This document shows positions 10,844-22,713 of a stretch of DNA of 64,000 nucleotides, one piece after another. The notes below the pieces were generated by a model that was given only the letters and a program-made list of their open reading frames with translations, was not told the origin of the DNA and did not search any database. This stretch comes from Russula earlei (lineage: Eukaryota; Basidiomycota; Agaricomycetes; Russulales; Russulaceae). The stretch is from NCBI GenBank assembly GCA_025769875.1, contig JAGFNK010000006.1:293254-357253 (forward strand). Direction: 5' to 3'. The position numbers and the translations under genes are program-made. The stretch's first letter is position 1, and each line of letters begins with the position of its first letter.

Positions 10844-13178
10844 TCACATCTGTGCGCGACGCATGATGTTCCGTCTTATTCGCCGCCGCTCGCCACCTGC
10901 GCCGGCAGTGCGCCCCCAGCGCAAGAACGGTACGTCCATACTCGGGCCCGTGACGCCTCCTTCAACACCACGGAAGTCCAACCACCCCCACACGGGGAGC
11001 TGGAGTTCGCCCATGACCAGAATTCGGGCGTTCGCCAGGGTCTCCGTCGGCACAGGTGTAAGGAGCTGCAGCTTGGACACGTCATGCGATACGCCTCGTA
11101 CGAGCGCGAGTCCGTAGCAGTTCGAAGACGAAGGATCGGGCGGTGGCGACCCAGGCGTGTAAAGTTCCTCCTTGTTGCACCCTTCCGGCGACGGCGGACC
11201 GGAGACGAGCGCGACGAGGGCACCCGCCAGCACGCGTGGTAGCTCGGTTTGAACCACGTCTTCGGCGCCGGCGCCAACGAGCACGATCCGATCAAGCGCG
11301 AGAAGCGACGTGAGCTCGTAAGGCGGCTGCGTACAGAGCGGAAGGTCCGTGCTCCAACGAGAGGCGGTCGTCTGTCGAAGCGGGATGGGGTCGGGAAAGA
11401 CAGCGTGGAGATAGGAAAGTAGGGATAGTGCCCGGTGATCGGACGGAGTAAATCGCCGCAGAAGTGTGATAGGTTCTAGTACGTGGACAAGTGGCGCACC
11501 AGGTTCAGCCTCGTTATCGATTGGGAAAGTGTCGAACGAGAAAATGTCTGATGGTTGAACGAACTCCTCGATCCGTCGTGCGAGGTCGGCGCCAAGACCC
11601 TTTGTCCAACCCATAGTATTGACAACCAGAGGAATATGGTCCGCGATGCGATCGACCTCTTCGTCATCTTCAATGTCGACAAACGAGGTTGCAAATTGAA
11701 TTTCTAGGCGATAAACTTCAACCAATGCTTGAATTGCACGCAGATAGCTCGACGGCGAGGAGCGCGGATTATGTGCACCAACGTAGTGCGCTTGGTACGG
11801 AAGAGTGGGATGCGTGAAGGGCGGCCCAAAGACAGGCTGCTCGATGACGGTCAGAGCTACCATTCCGCCAGGAGTGAATTCCGATTGGCCAATATCACAT
11901 TCGAGGAAGGCTACCCGGCGGAATCTGAACGCGAGATGATGAATAAGACAACCGCACAGTTTTTAGCCGCATACCGTAAACACAACTTATTGGCAAGCGT
12001 GCGCGCGAATGTGCTCTTCCCCGAATTTTTCTGTCCTTTCACCAGAAGGACGTGAGGCTTTCGGATGCTAGCTGCCTCATCTGCGGAGAGGAATGGCAAT
12101 GCAGAGAAAGCAGCCTCCCATGATAGTGGCATTTGGAAGGCACACGAACCGTGGGCAACTTGACTTACCTGGGATCTCAGGTGAATGAAAGATGGGCCTC
12201 CAATGATGAATGGCATACCATGTGAATGCCCTCCAGAGGCATATCATGCACACTCTCATTATTTTTCCTATCGAAAACGCCTTCAAAGATACGCACGACA
12301 CGACCGAGGCCTTCGATGCCTGTTCGCAGGTCTTGCAGCACGACGACCACATCTCCTTCGCCGATAGAGCGCATGATTCGAGCGGGTATGTCATAGAATG
12401 ATGTGGAAGACTCTCCACGAGCCACGTGTGCCTCAATGACAGGAATAGGAGATCCCCAAGGTGCAAAGACGTTGTGGAGGACCGGGGAAGGTTGGATGGT
12501 TATTCCCAGAAGGGAGACAGAGCCACGAAGGACACGCAACCGATATACCCCCACGAAGGACACCGTCGCCGATGGAGGGAGTATCAGGGCGACAGCGGGA
12601 CCGCTTAGGCCGAGAGTAGACCCCTCGTCTGAGGAGAGACGATACAAGTTCTGCTCGTAAGCCGGCCGGTACGTGGATAATATCTCAGGTTCTTCGCTTG
12701 TAAGAGGGCGACCATGAGGAAAGAGTTGCGAGAGATCCGTGAGAGGTGGCTCGCTCGCGTCCGACGCATCATCCGAAGAGACGCCTGCAAGGCGACTGGG
12801 AGACCACGCTTTCATACGCCCTCGCCGAGTAGGCTCCGGGGGACGTTGATGTGGGATCAAAGTGGCATGTTCCTGGTCCAATGTGATTGAGTCATCGTCG
12901 CTGTAGTCGGGGGGAATGACGGCCTCCTCCTCCCCCCTGGATATGAATGACTTTGACACGCTGGTCACAGTCGTCGTGATGTCATGGCATTTTCCTGCGT
13001 GCGACGTTCTGGAAATTTTTCTCGCTCTTTTTGTAGGCGGATTGACACTGGGTGGGGGACTGTGGCTACGCCTTGTGGGGGTTTTGAGAGGCAGAAGTCC
13101 TCTTGGTGACGACTTGCTCCGTTTATCAAGGATTTCCTGCTCGAGACGGGCCTTGTGAGCGGCGATGGCGCTTTGCAT
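10844..13178 (-). CDS. grc3: Polynucleotide 5-hydroxyl-kinase, GRC3/NOL9 family (744 aa)
   Basis: GRC3 phosphorylates the 5-prime hydroxyl of RNA during ITS2 removal from pre-rRNA, with the nuclease Las1, in the nucleolus. Three exons (13178-12219, 12168-11975, 11924-10844) join across introns of 50 bp each and give 744 residues. The first ~200 residues are Ser/Pro/Arg-rich and disordered. A P-loop follows at about residues 363-373 (VKGQKNSGKST), then FLECDIGQSEFTPGG and NTMGWTKGLGADL, both typical of the family. The C-terminus is basic (RRIRRNIMRR), as expected for nucleolar targeting. The first in-frame ATG (MQSAIAAHKAR) is taken as the start. It is transcribed divergently from the SH3/RA gene over about 240 bp. 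No damage is seen. Confidence 0.92.
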
Positions 13179-13419
13179 CGAAGACAAGGCACGTTGACAC
13201 CGCGGTGGCGGCGGTAAGCGCTGTCGGTTACAGGGTCGTTCGCATCAGTGACCGAGATCCCATATTTTCCTCTCTCCCACTCCCAACAACCTTGAACAGT
13301 TTATGACCCAACAGGGCTTTCGTTTTCTCCGTCTCTCCTTATAGTTTCTTTGTCTTCTCATTGGCGCACACCCTTCCCTCTACTCCGACCTTCAAATTTC
13401 AATTTCTTCCTTGCACGGA
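13179..13419. promoter_or_regulatory. Shared intergenic promoter region between grc3 and the SH3/RA gene
   Basis: A 241-bp gap separates two divergent start codons, so it must hold both core promoters. It contains CT-rich stretches (around 13266-13290 and 13325-13400) of the kind seen upstream of fungal start codons. No clear TATA box was found. Confidence 0.6.
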
Positions 13420-16400
13420 ATGGAATCTCCTTCCCCGCGTAGGCCACAGCGTCAGGACACTTTCGACTTACGTGAAACAATCGTCTCAGACGAACAATCT
13501 TATCTCATCCAAATGCAAGGGGAACCCTATCCCTCAGACGAGGAACATTCAATGATCGAAGACGACTCTGATCCCGACGAGCGTGATGGCGACTATGCCG
13601 ACGATGACGACCGCTCTTCCTCTCTTTCAATACCCAACGAATCAATCGACTTTGATCTGGTCTATTCTCTCCATAGCTTTGCTGCAACCGTAGAAGGCCA
13701 GGCCAGCGTTGTAAAAGGTGACAGTCTCGTCTTGATGGACGATAGCAATAGCTACTGGTGGCTTGTTCGCGTTCTTAAGACACAAGAGATCGGCTACATA
13801 CCAGCAGAAAATATAGAGACTCCATTTGAGCGTCTCGCGAGGCTCAACAAGCATCGCAACGTTGATGTGTGTTCTCTCTACCTGCTTCCATACTTTCTCA
13901 AATTAACTCGTGTCACAGCTAGCTTCGGCCACGCAAGCAGAGATGCAAGATGGCCTTCAAGAGTCTCGCGACCACTTTCGCAACAACATGTCTTCCCGTG
14001 CTGGCTCCAATCGCCAGACTCCATCCCCCACCCTTGGCAATGATGCGCGTGGTGCTGCCCGCCCAGGACAACTTGCACGACGCTCCGTCATTTTCACTCC
14101 TGCTCTACAGGTTCACCGCTATCCTCCCGCCGTATGGGGAGATGATGAAGAAGTAGACGATGATGACGAGTGGGATGTTGGTGGCTACGAAGACGAGGAT
14201 CCATCGCTTGCGGAGGAAGCTGCGTTGGCTGACCAAGAACGCCGTGGAAGCGGAGGCGCAGGCGGTGACTCGGACGATGGAATGAGCTGGGAAGAACCTC
14301 TTCCAGACGGTATGGGAGCGCAAGTAGTGGTTACTGCTGAAGATCTCCAAAACGAACTCCAAACCCAGCAAGTACAACAACAGGAACAGCAACACTTGAG
14401 GCAGCTGCAAGAGGCCGAACAGCAAGCAGCCCAACAGTTACAACTACATCAACGCCAACAGATCGAGGAACAACGTCGCCAGCAGCAGCTCATTGCGCAA
14501 ACCATGGTCCGCCAAGGCTCTGCAACTCCCACCCAAGGACCAGGTGGCATATCCCTTCGCGAATCAGATTCTCGAGAACAGTTAGCACCGCCACAAGACA
14601 CCTCCGTTTCCGTGTCTTCGTCATCCAGCTCGGCTCGTTCCATGGATCCTATCGACGCATCGGAGACGAAGAAGTTGACTATGACACCATTGCTTGTGCA
14701 AGATAACAATCAACGTAGCCAGTCTTCGCGACAGGCCGCCCCACGTTCCAGTGGTCCGTTGCTTCCTAGCGAGGTCATGCAACGACAAGAGGAGGAGCGC
14801 AAGCGAACCCGCGAGGAGATTGGAGCACTCGAAGAGGCTGCCCGTAAGAAGGCCAAATCCCCCTCAGGCGGTCGTACGAACGGGCCGGCTAAGTTACGCA
14901 AGGAGCCACAGTCCGGCGACGAAGATAGCGGGAAAGAAAAAGACAAAAAGGGGAAATCCGGTGGGCTGTTCGGTAGGCTTTTCGACCGGCGTAAGGACAA
15001 GAACAAAGAAAAGGCCTCCAATGACTCAATAGACATCACCCGGAGCGTTGAGACGCGCAGCTCGGAGGAGTCTGGCCGGTCAAGCAACCATACCGATAAT
15101 AGTGGAGGTGTGCAGTCCCCGCCACGAAAAGTTGCAGCGGCGGTAATTACCCCTCCTCCTGTGTCTCTGCACACTACAAGTCTGCGTCAGCGTGACAGAG
15201 AGCAACAGGCGTTATATCAACAGCAATACCTTACTCGTTCACCTTCATCTCCTCCTGAGGCACAGCCGTTACTCCAGATGTCTCCCGTCAGCCCGCAGCA
15301 GGGGCTTGTTGCGCTTGGTGGTGCATCTGCGACTTTATCACCCACAAGTGATGGTCGCCGTCCGCGCCCTGGCTCTCTCTTGATTGGCGGGAACATCAGT
15401 GGAGATGGGTCCAGTTCAGTTCCGGAATTGAGCGTCATACGCATCTTTGCTGGTAAAAAATTGCAGACCGAAGCAACATTCAAGACTGTCTTACTCAACT
15501 CCTCAACGACTTCGGAGGAGCTAGTCAAGCAGGCTATCCAACGGTTCCGTCTACCCGCGGGCGAAGATGCTACGGACTATTACCTTACTGTCAAACGACT
15601 CGAAGGCTCGTCCGCGGTGCTGAAACCAGAGGAGAAACCCCTTGGTGTCTTTGAGATGCTTGCTGAGGCTGCTCTCGATCTCCCGAAGGTTAAGCGAAGT
15701 TCCGTTGGTAGTATCAGCTCCATCGCCAGCAACCTTTCACAGCACTCCGCTATCAAAAAGTTGCCGATGAATGATTTTACGGATGACACTGCAGTCAAAA
15801 TTTACCTAAACCGGCGCTCAGAATCCGCTTCCGATGAGAGCATGACGGCAGAAGAAAGTGACACCATCAATGCTGAGTCTGTGCAAGCAGACAGGGAGAA
15901 TGGAGGCACACGATTGCGTTTGCACAACCTCAATACCGTCGGCATCACGGTACCCCCGGAACGTTTCAGCAGCCCATCATTCCGCTTTGCACTCCAGCTG
16001 TTGATATACCCTGATGATCTTCCAGATGACATGGTTTTTGATCCCCTTACTGAAGCAATTGTGTTCAAGCACACTCTACGTGACCGCCCTCATGTTACCC
16101 CATCGTCTGCGCCATTCCGCCGCAAGGTCTTCGTATTTCCAAAGAACATTACAGTGGCCGAGGTCATCGAACTTGGCTTGGAAAGGTTTGGGATCCCGGA
16201 CGGTGTAGTCGATGGTGGTGACGAGGTTGAGGACAAGAATACAAAACGACGCAGTTCTTTGCGTGTGCGCTATGCACTCAATGTGGTGGTCGATGGCAAA
16301 GGTTGGTAGTTTCCCTCCTAGAACGGCTTCTTATATTCAGCTTCATAAATTTTAGAGCGCGAGCTGATACCTTCGGGCAAGGTTATCGACGCCTACCCTC

Positions 16401-17650
16401 GACCGCCAAGCTATCGTCCGGCCGATCGCAGGCTCAGTGACAGCAAGCGGCGTTCGTTTGACTCCATGCAGCTCCTTGGTAGCCTTGAGGACATCACTCC
16501 AGAAGACCCCTTGTTCATCCTTCGCCGCGCTATCACATATCGCACCTCGTCACGTCACCGTCTGTCCGCTCCGCTCGATGAGATTGCGCTGCAGCAGCTG
16601 CATCGCCACTCTATCTCTAGCTCCAGCGCCACATCAGAGGACGGCGACACAAAACGGTCCATGTCAAAGCAAGAGTTGATCACAGCCCAAAGGGCTGTGT
16701 GGCGTGCAAATCAACGTGCTATCCTGTCCGCTCAAGCGAATTCGCAGCGTGGCGTCGATTTGTTGCTACCCAACAATGCGGTACTCCGATCCTCGCGGTA
16801 TGACGCAGACGACCGTCCGCGCTACTCTTATGTCGAGGGCGGTGAAACGTACGACATCAGCGATATAATGGAGGAAGAGTGGGATTCCTCCCCCTCCACT
16901 AACCAAGGTGATCTACTTGAAGGTGTTCTCCATCGCGGCAGCGCAAGGGATGGCGTCGATGAGAAACTCAATCGAATTCTTAGCAAGATTAAGGATGGGC
17001 GGACCATTCAACGCACGGCCTCATCAACACCTCCGTCTGCATCAACGGTCGACAGTGTTTACTCGGACGTAGCGCAAGATGAGCAGATACCGACTCCTGT
17101 GGAGCGTTCAAGATCCTCGACACCTGTTGTTGCCGGCAATCATAAGGTGGACGATATCCTACCTCGCGGGCAATCACCTGCCTCCGAGCGTACTGTCACA
17201 CCCGACATCCGCAAGCAGCGCTCGGTCACACCTTCATCATTCTCCCAGGGTAGGTTAACACCGCAGCAGCAGTCAATCCAGGCCCCGCTGGCGCCCCATC
17301 TGCGCCAGACGTCGATCGCCTCGGTCACGACGGATACATCTGGGTACCGCACAGCCGTGGGCTCACCGGTTGTGTCGTCTCCAATACCTGCCAAGGCGGG
17401 ACCACTGAGGCAGCGTAAACCAAAATTGACGTTGCCGAAGGATGACTTTGGCGTGTCGCATATGATGGCGATCATCGAGCTCGCAGGTTTGCAGGACAAG
17501 CTTCCACCACTAGAGCCGATGCACCCTGTGGATGAGTTGCTGTTTGGCCGCCGAATTAACGTGGACGAGCTGCATCCAGTGATTAGGGAGATCTACGCAC
17601 CGACGTTCAGGCAGTTAGACGAGATGGATCAGGCAAGTGCTGCCTCATGA
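13420..17650 (+). CDS. SH3 and Ras-association domain scaffold protein (1374 aa)
   Basis: Exons 13420-13866, 13919-16301 and 16356-17650 join across introns of 52 and 54 bp and close exactly at TGA. An acidic N-terminus is followed by an SH3 domain at about residues 80-134 (VYSLHSFAA, SYWWLVRV, IGYIPAENIE) and the tail FERLARLNKHRN that follows SH3 in fungal cell-polarity proteins. Next come an acidic stretch, a Gln-rich coiled coil (about 292-345) and a basic segment. A Ras-association-type beta-grasp lies near residues 650-755 (VIRIFAGKKLQTEATFKTVL). The C-terminal block (ELAGLQDKLPPLEPMHPVDE) looks conserved. I infer a scaffold linking Ras-type GTPase signals to polarity or actin regulators. 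The exact orthologue name is not certain, so no symbol is given. Confidence 0.88.
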
Positions 17651-18013
17651 GATCGTTTGCGTATACGTCCTGACCTCGTTTAAACAGATGCTTGATGATC
17701 TGCTCAAGCAAGCACTCTCACCTTGAGTTGATTTTCTTGTTCTTATGCTTTCTTTATATTCCCCCCTCACATAGTGGTACATATTTATTCAAAGTCTTGT
17801 TAATCACGCATTTCGCTCTCCACTTAATATGTATTGTGCTCGGCATGATGTCCACAGCCCATCCTAAGTTGATGTGATTGGGATCTGAGATTAATGTTGA
17901 AGCTCCGCCCGCGACGCCTTGCGTGTGTCCAACACAATCTTTTTGTCTCTTCAACCACAAAACAGATCGGACGAGTCAATACGTCCACAAGTACGAACGG
18001 ACGTGTCCCTAAA
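17651..18013. other. Intergenic, 3-prime end of SH3/RA gene and 5-prime flank of tsr2
   Basis: No separate gene seen. An in-frame ATG at 17894 could extend the next protein by 40 residues, but those residues do not resemble the family. Confidence 0.5.
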
Positions 18014-18622
18014 ATGATGCCACCCGACGCAGCATCCACAGCGTCACCTCCCGACCCTGCCCTCGTCCTCTTTGCGCGCGGCGTGATCGCGCGTCTGGAG
18101 CTCTGGCCCGCCCTCCGCGTCGCCGTCGAACAAGGTTGGGGCGGCCCTTCGTCGCGCGAAAAGCGGCGCTGGCTGGCGTCCGAGATCGTCGACGCGTTCG
18201 ACGACGAGGGCGGCGGAAGGGCTTCCGCTTCCGCTTCCGCCTCCGCCTCCGCGGCCGCCTCGACGCCGGACGCAGAGTACGTCGCCCTGATGCTGGTGCA
18301 GGTTCTGGAGGACGAGTTCGACGCGTCGTTTGAGGACGGGAGCGTGGAGGCCGTCGCGGCTGATATCGTTGCGCTGTGGGGTGCAGGCGAGGACGTCGTG
18401 AGCGAGTGGGAAAGAAAGGCGGAGGGCGCGAGAGGGAACAAGGTCGATGTACGGGAGGGTGTGGGCGATGAGGACGAGGACGAGGACGACGACGACGACG
18501 ACGAGGGTGATGACGGGCCGTCGCAGCTCATGCCAGCCGCTTCCCGTGCGCAAAGATCGGATAAACATGGACCCATAACAGATGAAGACGGGTTCACACT
18601 TGTAGGAAAGGGAAGACCATGA
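18014..18622 (+). CDS. tsr2: Pre-rRNA processing protein TSR2 (202 aa)
   Basis: TSR2 escorts ribosomal protein eS26 (Rps26) and is needed for late 20S pre-rRNA maturation. The single-exon frame shows the WGG-type core: LFARGVIARLELWPALRVAV, then EQGWGGPSS with the name-giving WGG, and the paired helix YVALMLVQVLEDEFD. An acidic run (DEDEDEDDDDDDEGDD) precedes the tail DEDGFTLVGKGRP, both usual for the family. Between the two core halves sits an unusual Ala-Ser repeat encoded by GCTTCC/GCCTCC hexamers. I chose the ATG ten residues before PDPALVLFARG-type sequence rather than the farther upstream one. It converges on the mdh gene, about 120 bp apart. Confidence 0.9.
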   Translation: MMPPDAASTASPPDPALVLFARGVIARLELWPALRVAVEQGWGGPSSREKRRWLASEIVDAFDDEGGGRASASASASASAAASTPDAEYVALMLVQVLEDEFDASFEDGSVEAVAADIVALWGAGEDVVSEWERKAEGARGNKVDVREGVGDEDEDEDDDDDDEGDDGPSQLMPAASRAQRSDKHGPITDEDGFTLVGKGRP

Positions 18623-18741
18623 AGCGGCGAGCATTGCGAATGAAAAAATATATCTCTGGTGTCGACCGATACCATTAAGAACGAGTGATAAACAAGGTTA
18701 TGCATTAGGACTAAATTTTGACGTCTATACGATACGGTCAT

Positions 18742-20020
18742 CTATGCAACGAAGGCATAACCCTTCTCAATGTTCTTTTTGAGATCAGGCAAGCAGGCTT
18801 CAAGTAGTTTTTCCTCTTCAGCGGAGATTGGACCAAGCGGGTAGATCTTCTCGACACCATTTTTCTAGAGGAAAGGCTTCAACGACACACTCCGAATCGA
18901 ACGGAACAAGCACATACGCCGAGTTCAACGCTAGAAGAGAAGAAGTCGACACCCTTGTCGGCAAATAGGCCACTCTTGACAAAGGTGGGAGTAATGACCC
19001 CTTTTTCCCCACTCAATCCGCGGAGCAACGCATTTGTGAACTTGGCTCCAGCATATGCCATAGAAAGCGTAGCGGAACCTGCGCCATCCTTCGCTTTGAC
19101 AACTTCATCGCCACCAAATTGGATACGGTAGACGAGTTTGGCATAGTCGTCGCCAGAAACGCCTTTGCCAAAGGCATTTTGAGAAAGCAACGGCACGATG
19201 GTAGCACCTGAATGGCCGCCTACGACAGGCACTACTGTATACTTTGGATCGTTGCCGGTGACCTCGCCGAGGAAGCGTGCGGCGCGAACGACGTCAAGGG
19301 TGGTAACACCGAAGATACGACGTGGATCAAAGACACCAGCCTTCTCAAGTGTCTTTGCGACTATGGGTACGGTGGAGTTTACGGGGTTTGAGATGACCAG
19401 GATGTTTGCCTCCGGAGCAACTCGACCGACGGAAGCGGCAAGGTCCCGAACGATGGATGCGTTCGTCTGCGCGCAAAAATATCAGATAATTATGGAAAAC
19501 AAACTGTATGTACATACGTTGAAGAGGTCGTCACGGGTCATCTTGAGACATATTTAACGAACGTGAAGAGGATAGCCAGGAGAAAACTTACACCAGGCTG
19601 GAGAGACAATCATAAGACAACGTATCCCATGATATGATGATTAAAACATACCTTTCTAGGAACACCAGCGGGAATAACGACGACTTCGGCTCCTTCAAGG
19701 GCTTCATCGAGCTGATCAGCAGTATAACCTTTCACCTGGTATGGGGAAAACCACGGTTTAGACATGGGTGACTAGCGGGGAGGATAACATACCGAACTAC
19801 CGGTGTCGATGTGGCTGACATCTGCAGCAACACCAGGTGCACCGCGAATATCATAGAGACTCAGAGAGGATACAAGAGGGTCAATTTTGAGGAGTAAAGA
19901 AAGCGGCTGTCCGATTCCTCCGCCTGCACCGAGGACAGCAACTTTGGTCTGTCGTGCGGAGGATGTGGAAAAGGCACGAGACTGGGTGGATAAAAGGCGG
20001 GTAGCGGTGCGGGTGAACAT
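18742..20020 (-). CDS. mdh: Malate dehydrogenase, mitochondrial (337 aa)
   Basis: The enzyme interconverts malate and oxaloacetate with NAD in the TCA cycle. Six exons fit: 20020-19793, 19735-19652, 19597-19592, 19541-19518, 19466-18918 and 18864-18742. Introns are 50-57 bp, all junctions are phase 0, and the total is 1014 bp. The first ~23 residues ([20 protein letters not shown]) form an Arg/Ser-rich mitochondrial presequence. The NAD fold starts [18 protein letters not shown]. The substrate loop is split over small exons ([14 protein letters not shown]). The catalytic histidine is in [14 protein letters not shown], and [14 protein letters not shown] is present. Length matches the family. 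The third exon is only six bases (CCTGGT), and skipping it would remove two residues of the mobile loop while keeping the frame. Confidence 0.95.
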
Positions 20021-20851
20021 GAAGGAAAGGAGAAAGTTGTAGCAGTGGCGATAGCGGTGATGATGTGGAACGCAGGTTCGTCGGAGTTCAACTCACCACG
20101 CAACTCCCCGCAATGGCGCCCACGCCCGAAACCCCCGGCCGATCGACCAATACTCGCAGAACAGAACGAGTTTCTCAATCCAGGCAGTCAATTCAACGTA
20201 TAGTCTATAGCCGACCGTTCATTGTTCTGTTCGTCCGATGACAGGGACATGTGCTTGCCCGACTTGACCTCAATGCTACCGCTGTGGCGTTACTCGCATT
20301 GCTCTGTCTCCTCAGTCTTGCAGTCGACCGTTCATTGATAACTCCCTTCCAATAAATGGTCAACCAACTACAACACGCATCTTGATCCTGTGGCAAGACT
20401 CTGCGCTAGACCCGGTGGCGTTGCTTTTTGACTCTCCGACCACGCCTTGACCCTCTCGTTGGACGAACTAAAAGAAAAACCTGCCTTACCCGGATCCATT
20501 TTCCCGTTCGAGTCGATCTGGTGGCTTGTTTCTCGCTTGTAGGCGAGCTGTAGGCGTGCTGGTTGTCCTCCATATGTAGAAACTTTCATCGATGGCGCTC
20601 TGTGGGTGTCAGTATGTCCCTCCAACACCTCCCTTTACTGAATGTTTGCGCTGGATGGGTCTGTGGGCGCACTCCATGCGATGCCTCGGCAACACCGGCA
20701 TGCCTCGTCGCACTTTGGCCTTCCACCCCGTCCCCAATGTGTTTAAATACGACGGTTGTCCGCCCCCCTTCCCTCATCCCCAGCACTCCCTCCTCAGTTA
20801 CCCCTAATTCCTCCTCGCGAGAATCCAATATTTCTATTCTACTTAACCACG
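20021..20851. promoter_or_regulatory. Divergent promoter region, mdh and C2H2 factor
   Basis: About 830 bp between divergent start codons. It includes CT-rich DNA just before the zinc-finger gene (about 20763-20815). Short open frames on both strands show no domain. No defined binding site can be claimed. Confidence 0.5.
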
Positions 20852-22044
20852 ATGTCATCTCAAGCCTCCATCAAGACAGCCTCCGGCTGCGAGTCTCAAT
20901 GCCCAATTTGTGGGGTCACGCTGTCCCGCCCAACCGACATAAATCGCCATCGGAAGACCAAGCATCCGGATGGCACAGAAACCAAGTATGTTGGAGGCAA
21001 ATATACCTTGGTTTTAAGGTTGATCATATGTCTACAGGTTCTCCTGCCCGTGGCCTGGTTGTCAATACGAAACTATGCAGAAGGGCAACCTGAAAACACA
21101 TCTTGCGGCTAGACAGTCCGTAGTGTTTATTTATTCTAATTTCCTTCTTATCGAGAATCTTTTTTAGTTCCGGTGGACCTAAATACCCCTGCGCAGAGTG
21201 CGGTCGCCGCTTCAACGATGCTGCGGCGAGACTCCGGCACCGAAAGAAGGTCCACGGATACGAGCCATATCACACCGAAGAATACGTCGCTAGACAGGCA
21301 CTCAAGGAGAAAGAAAAGGCGGACCAGGGAGCTGGCGAGAAGGTCCCAAGCACGAGCCGTCGTCAGCGAGCTGCCAGCGCTGCTCCCTCCAGCGTTCCAT
21401 CATCTTCGGCCACCGTACCACGCGACGTTCTTAAGCTTGCCTACCACAATGACTTCTGGAAAATGCTCATTGATGTCGCGCGCTCTTCTGCCTCTCAGCC
21501 AGCGGACTCTGGGGATTGTGTTCAACATGGCCTACCCTCTGCGACCCTCCCTGGCTACGATGCTCCAGAGAGTATCCAGTCTCTCCCTCAAGTTTTCATA
21601 AACCCAACAGCCCAATCACAGCCCTCTTCACTCTCGGACTTGACAACTGATTACTCTGGCTTCGCCCCTCTCTCACCCCATGGGCAAGCCTTCATGTGGC
21701 CAACTACACAAGATACCACTGCCATACCAGCTATACCGTTAGACTCTACGCTCCATTTCCCCAATAACACAACTCCTTTCCCCCACTCTGGAGGGCCCCT
21801 GACATTTCCTCAATGGAGCTGGTCGAATGACGTTCAAGATATTTTCACCCAACCGCTAGCATTCAGTGATATTTCGTCGCTCATACCCACCCATCACAAT
21901 CCAGATTCGCTTCTTGAACCAGGTCTTGGGCCCACCTGGACAGCAGCCCCAACTGCGGCCGTTTCGTCACCTCCTTCTCAGCTTGATATTTTCATGCCTG
22001 GGCAAGACGCTAATTTCGATGCTTGGTGCCATTCGAACATCTAA
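20852..22044 (+). CDS. C2H2 zinc-finger protein, probable transcription factor (362 aa)
   Basis: Three exons (20852-20985, 21038-21115, 21168-22044) with two 52-bp introns give 362 residues. Three fingers lie in the first ~115 residues: CPICGVTLSRPTDINRHRKT..H, CPWPGCQYETMQKGNLKTHL..H and CAECGRRFNDAAARLRHRKK..H. The last histidine of finger two is restored only by the second splice, which strongly supports the model. A basic Lys/Glu/Arg stretch follows, then a Ser/Pro/Thr-rich tail without further domains, typical of a fungal activation region. Spacing CX2C (or CX4C)-X12-HX4H fits DNA-binding fingers. Targets are unknown. It is transcribed away from mdh. Confidence 0.88.
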
Positions 22045-22713
22045 GCGGCCACCGCATTCATAAACACCACCTTCAACGTTCTTAATGTCATATTTCGCTT
22101 TCTGTTTTTTCTTGTTTCATTGTTTGTACTTGTCTTATCAAGTCTGCACCCACGTCGCTGCATCATTAACACTTTCTCATGGACGCTGGTCTCATTTCAC
22201 TTTGTAAGAATAGGCGCATCATTGTATATACGTTACATTCTTCTGTATAAAGAATCCATTTCGCCTCTCGCTCGCATCACATTGTTTGTACTTATTTTGG
22301 TTATTCAACATTTTCATTTATTCGATGTTTGCCGAGTGCCTGTGTCTGTGAGCTTGCGATGATGACGCCGGTTCGGTTCAATTAGAACCATAGTTACAAT
22401 GACAACGCTCACAATCTTGACCGCGTTCACACGTTCTGGGGCTCCATGATCGATTAGAGGCAGTGCGAGGGGCAGAACTCGCTCACTGGCTGGTCGCGTC
22501 AAAACCAAGCGGATTGTCTAGTCTAGGTCGCTTCTCAACCAATTAAGGTAAACCGGGCAGAACAGCCTCTTCGGATCCACGGGCGACACCGCTCGTAGGT
22601 GCCCCTGCCAAACTGGCAATATATCTTCGCAAATATGTGCTTCATTCTTTGTCCCTCCTCCCTTCTTCCCTCATTACCCCCTGCTACGACGAATCAGACG
22701 TGTGCTGCGCACA
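22045..22713. other. Intergenic
   Basis: No gene seen. The first ~250 bp are T-rich, as in a 3-prime untranslated region. Confidence 0.45.

Noticed and set aside
17824..18741. Antisense frames over tsr2
   Set aside because: They are shadows of the GC-rich tsr2 coding sequence, producing Ser and Val/Leu runs opposite the acidic and Ala-Ser repeats.
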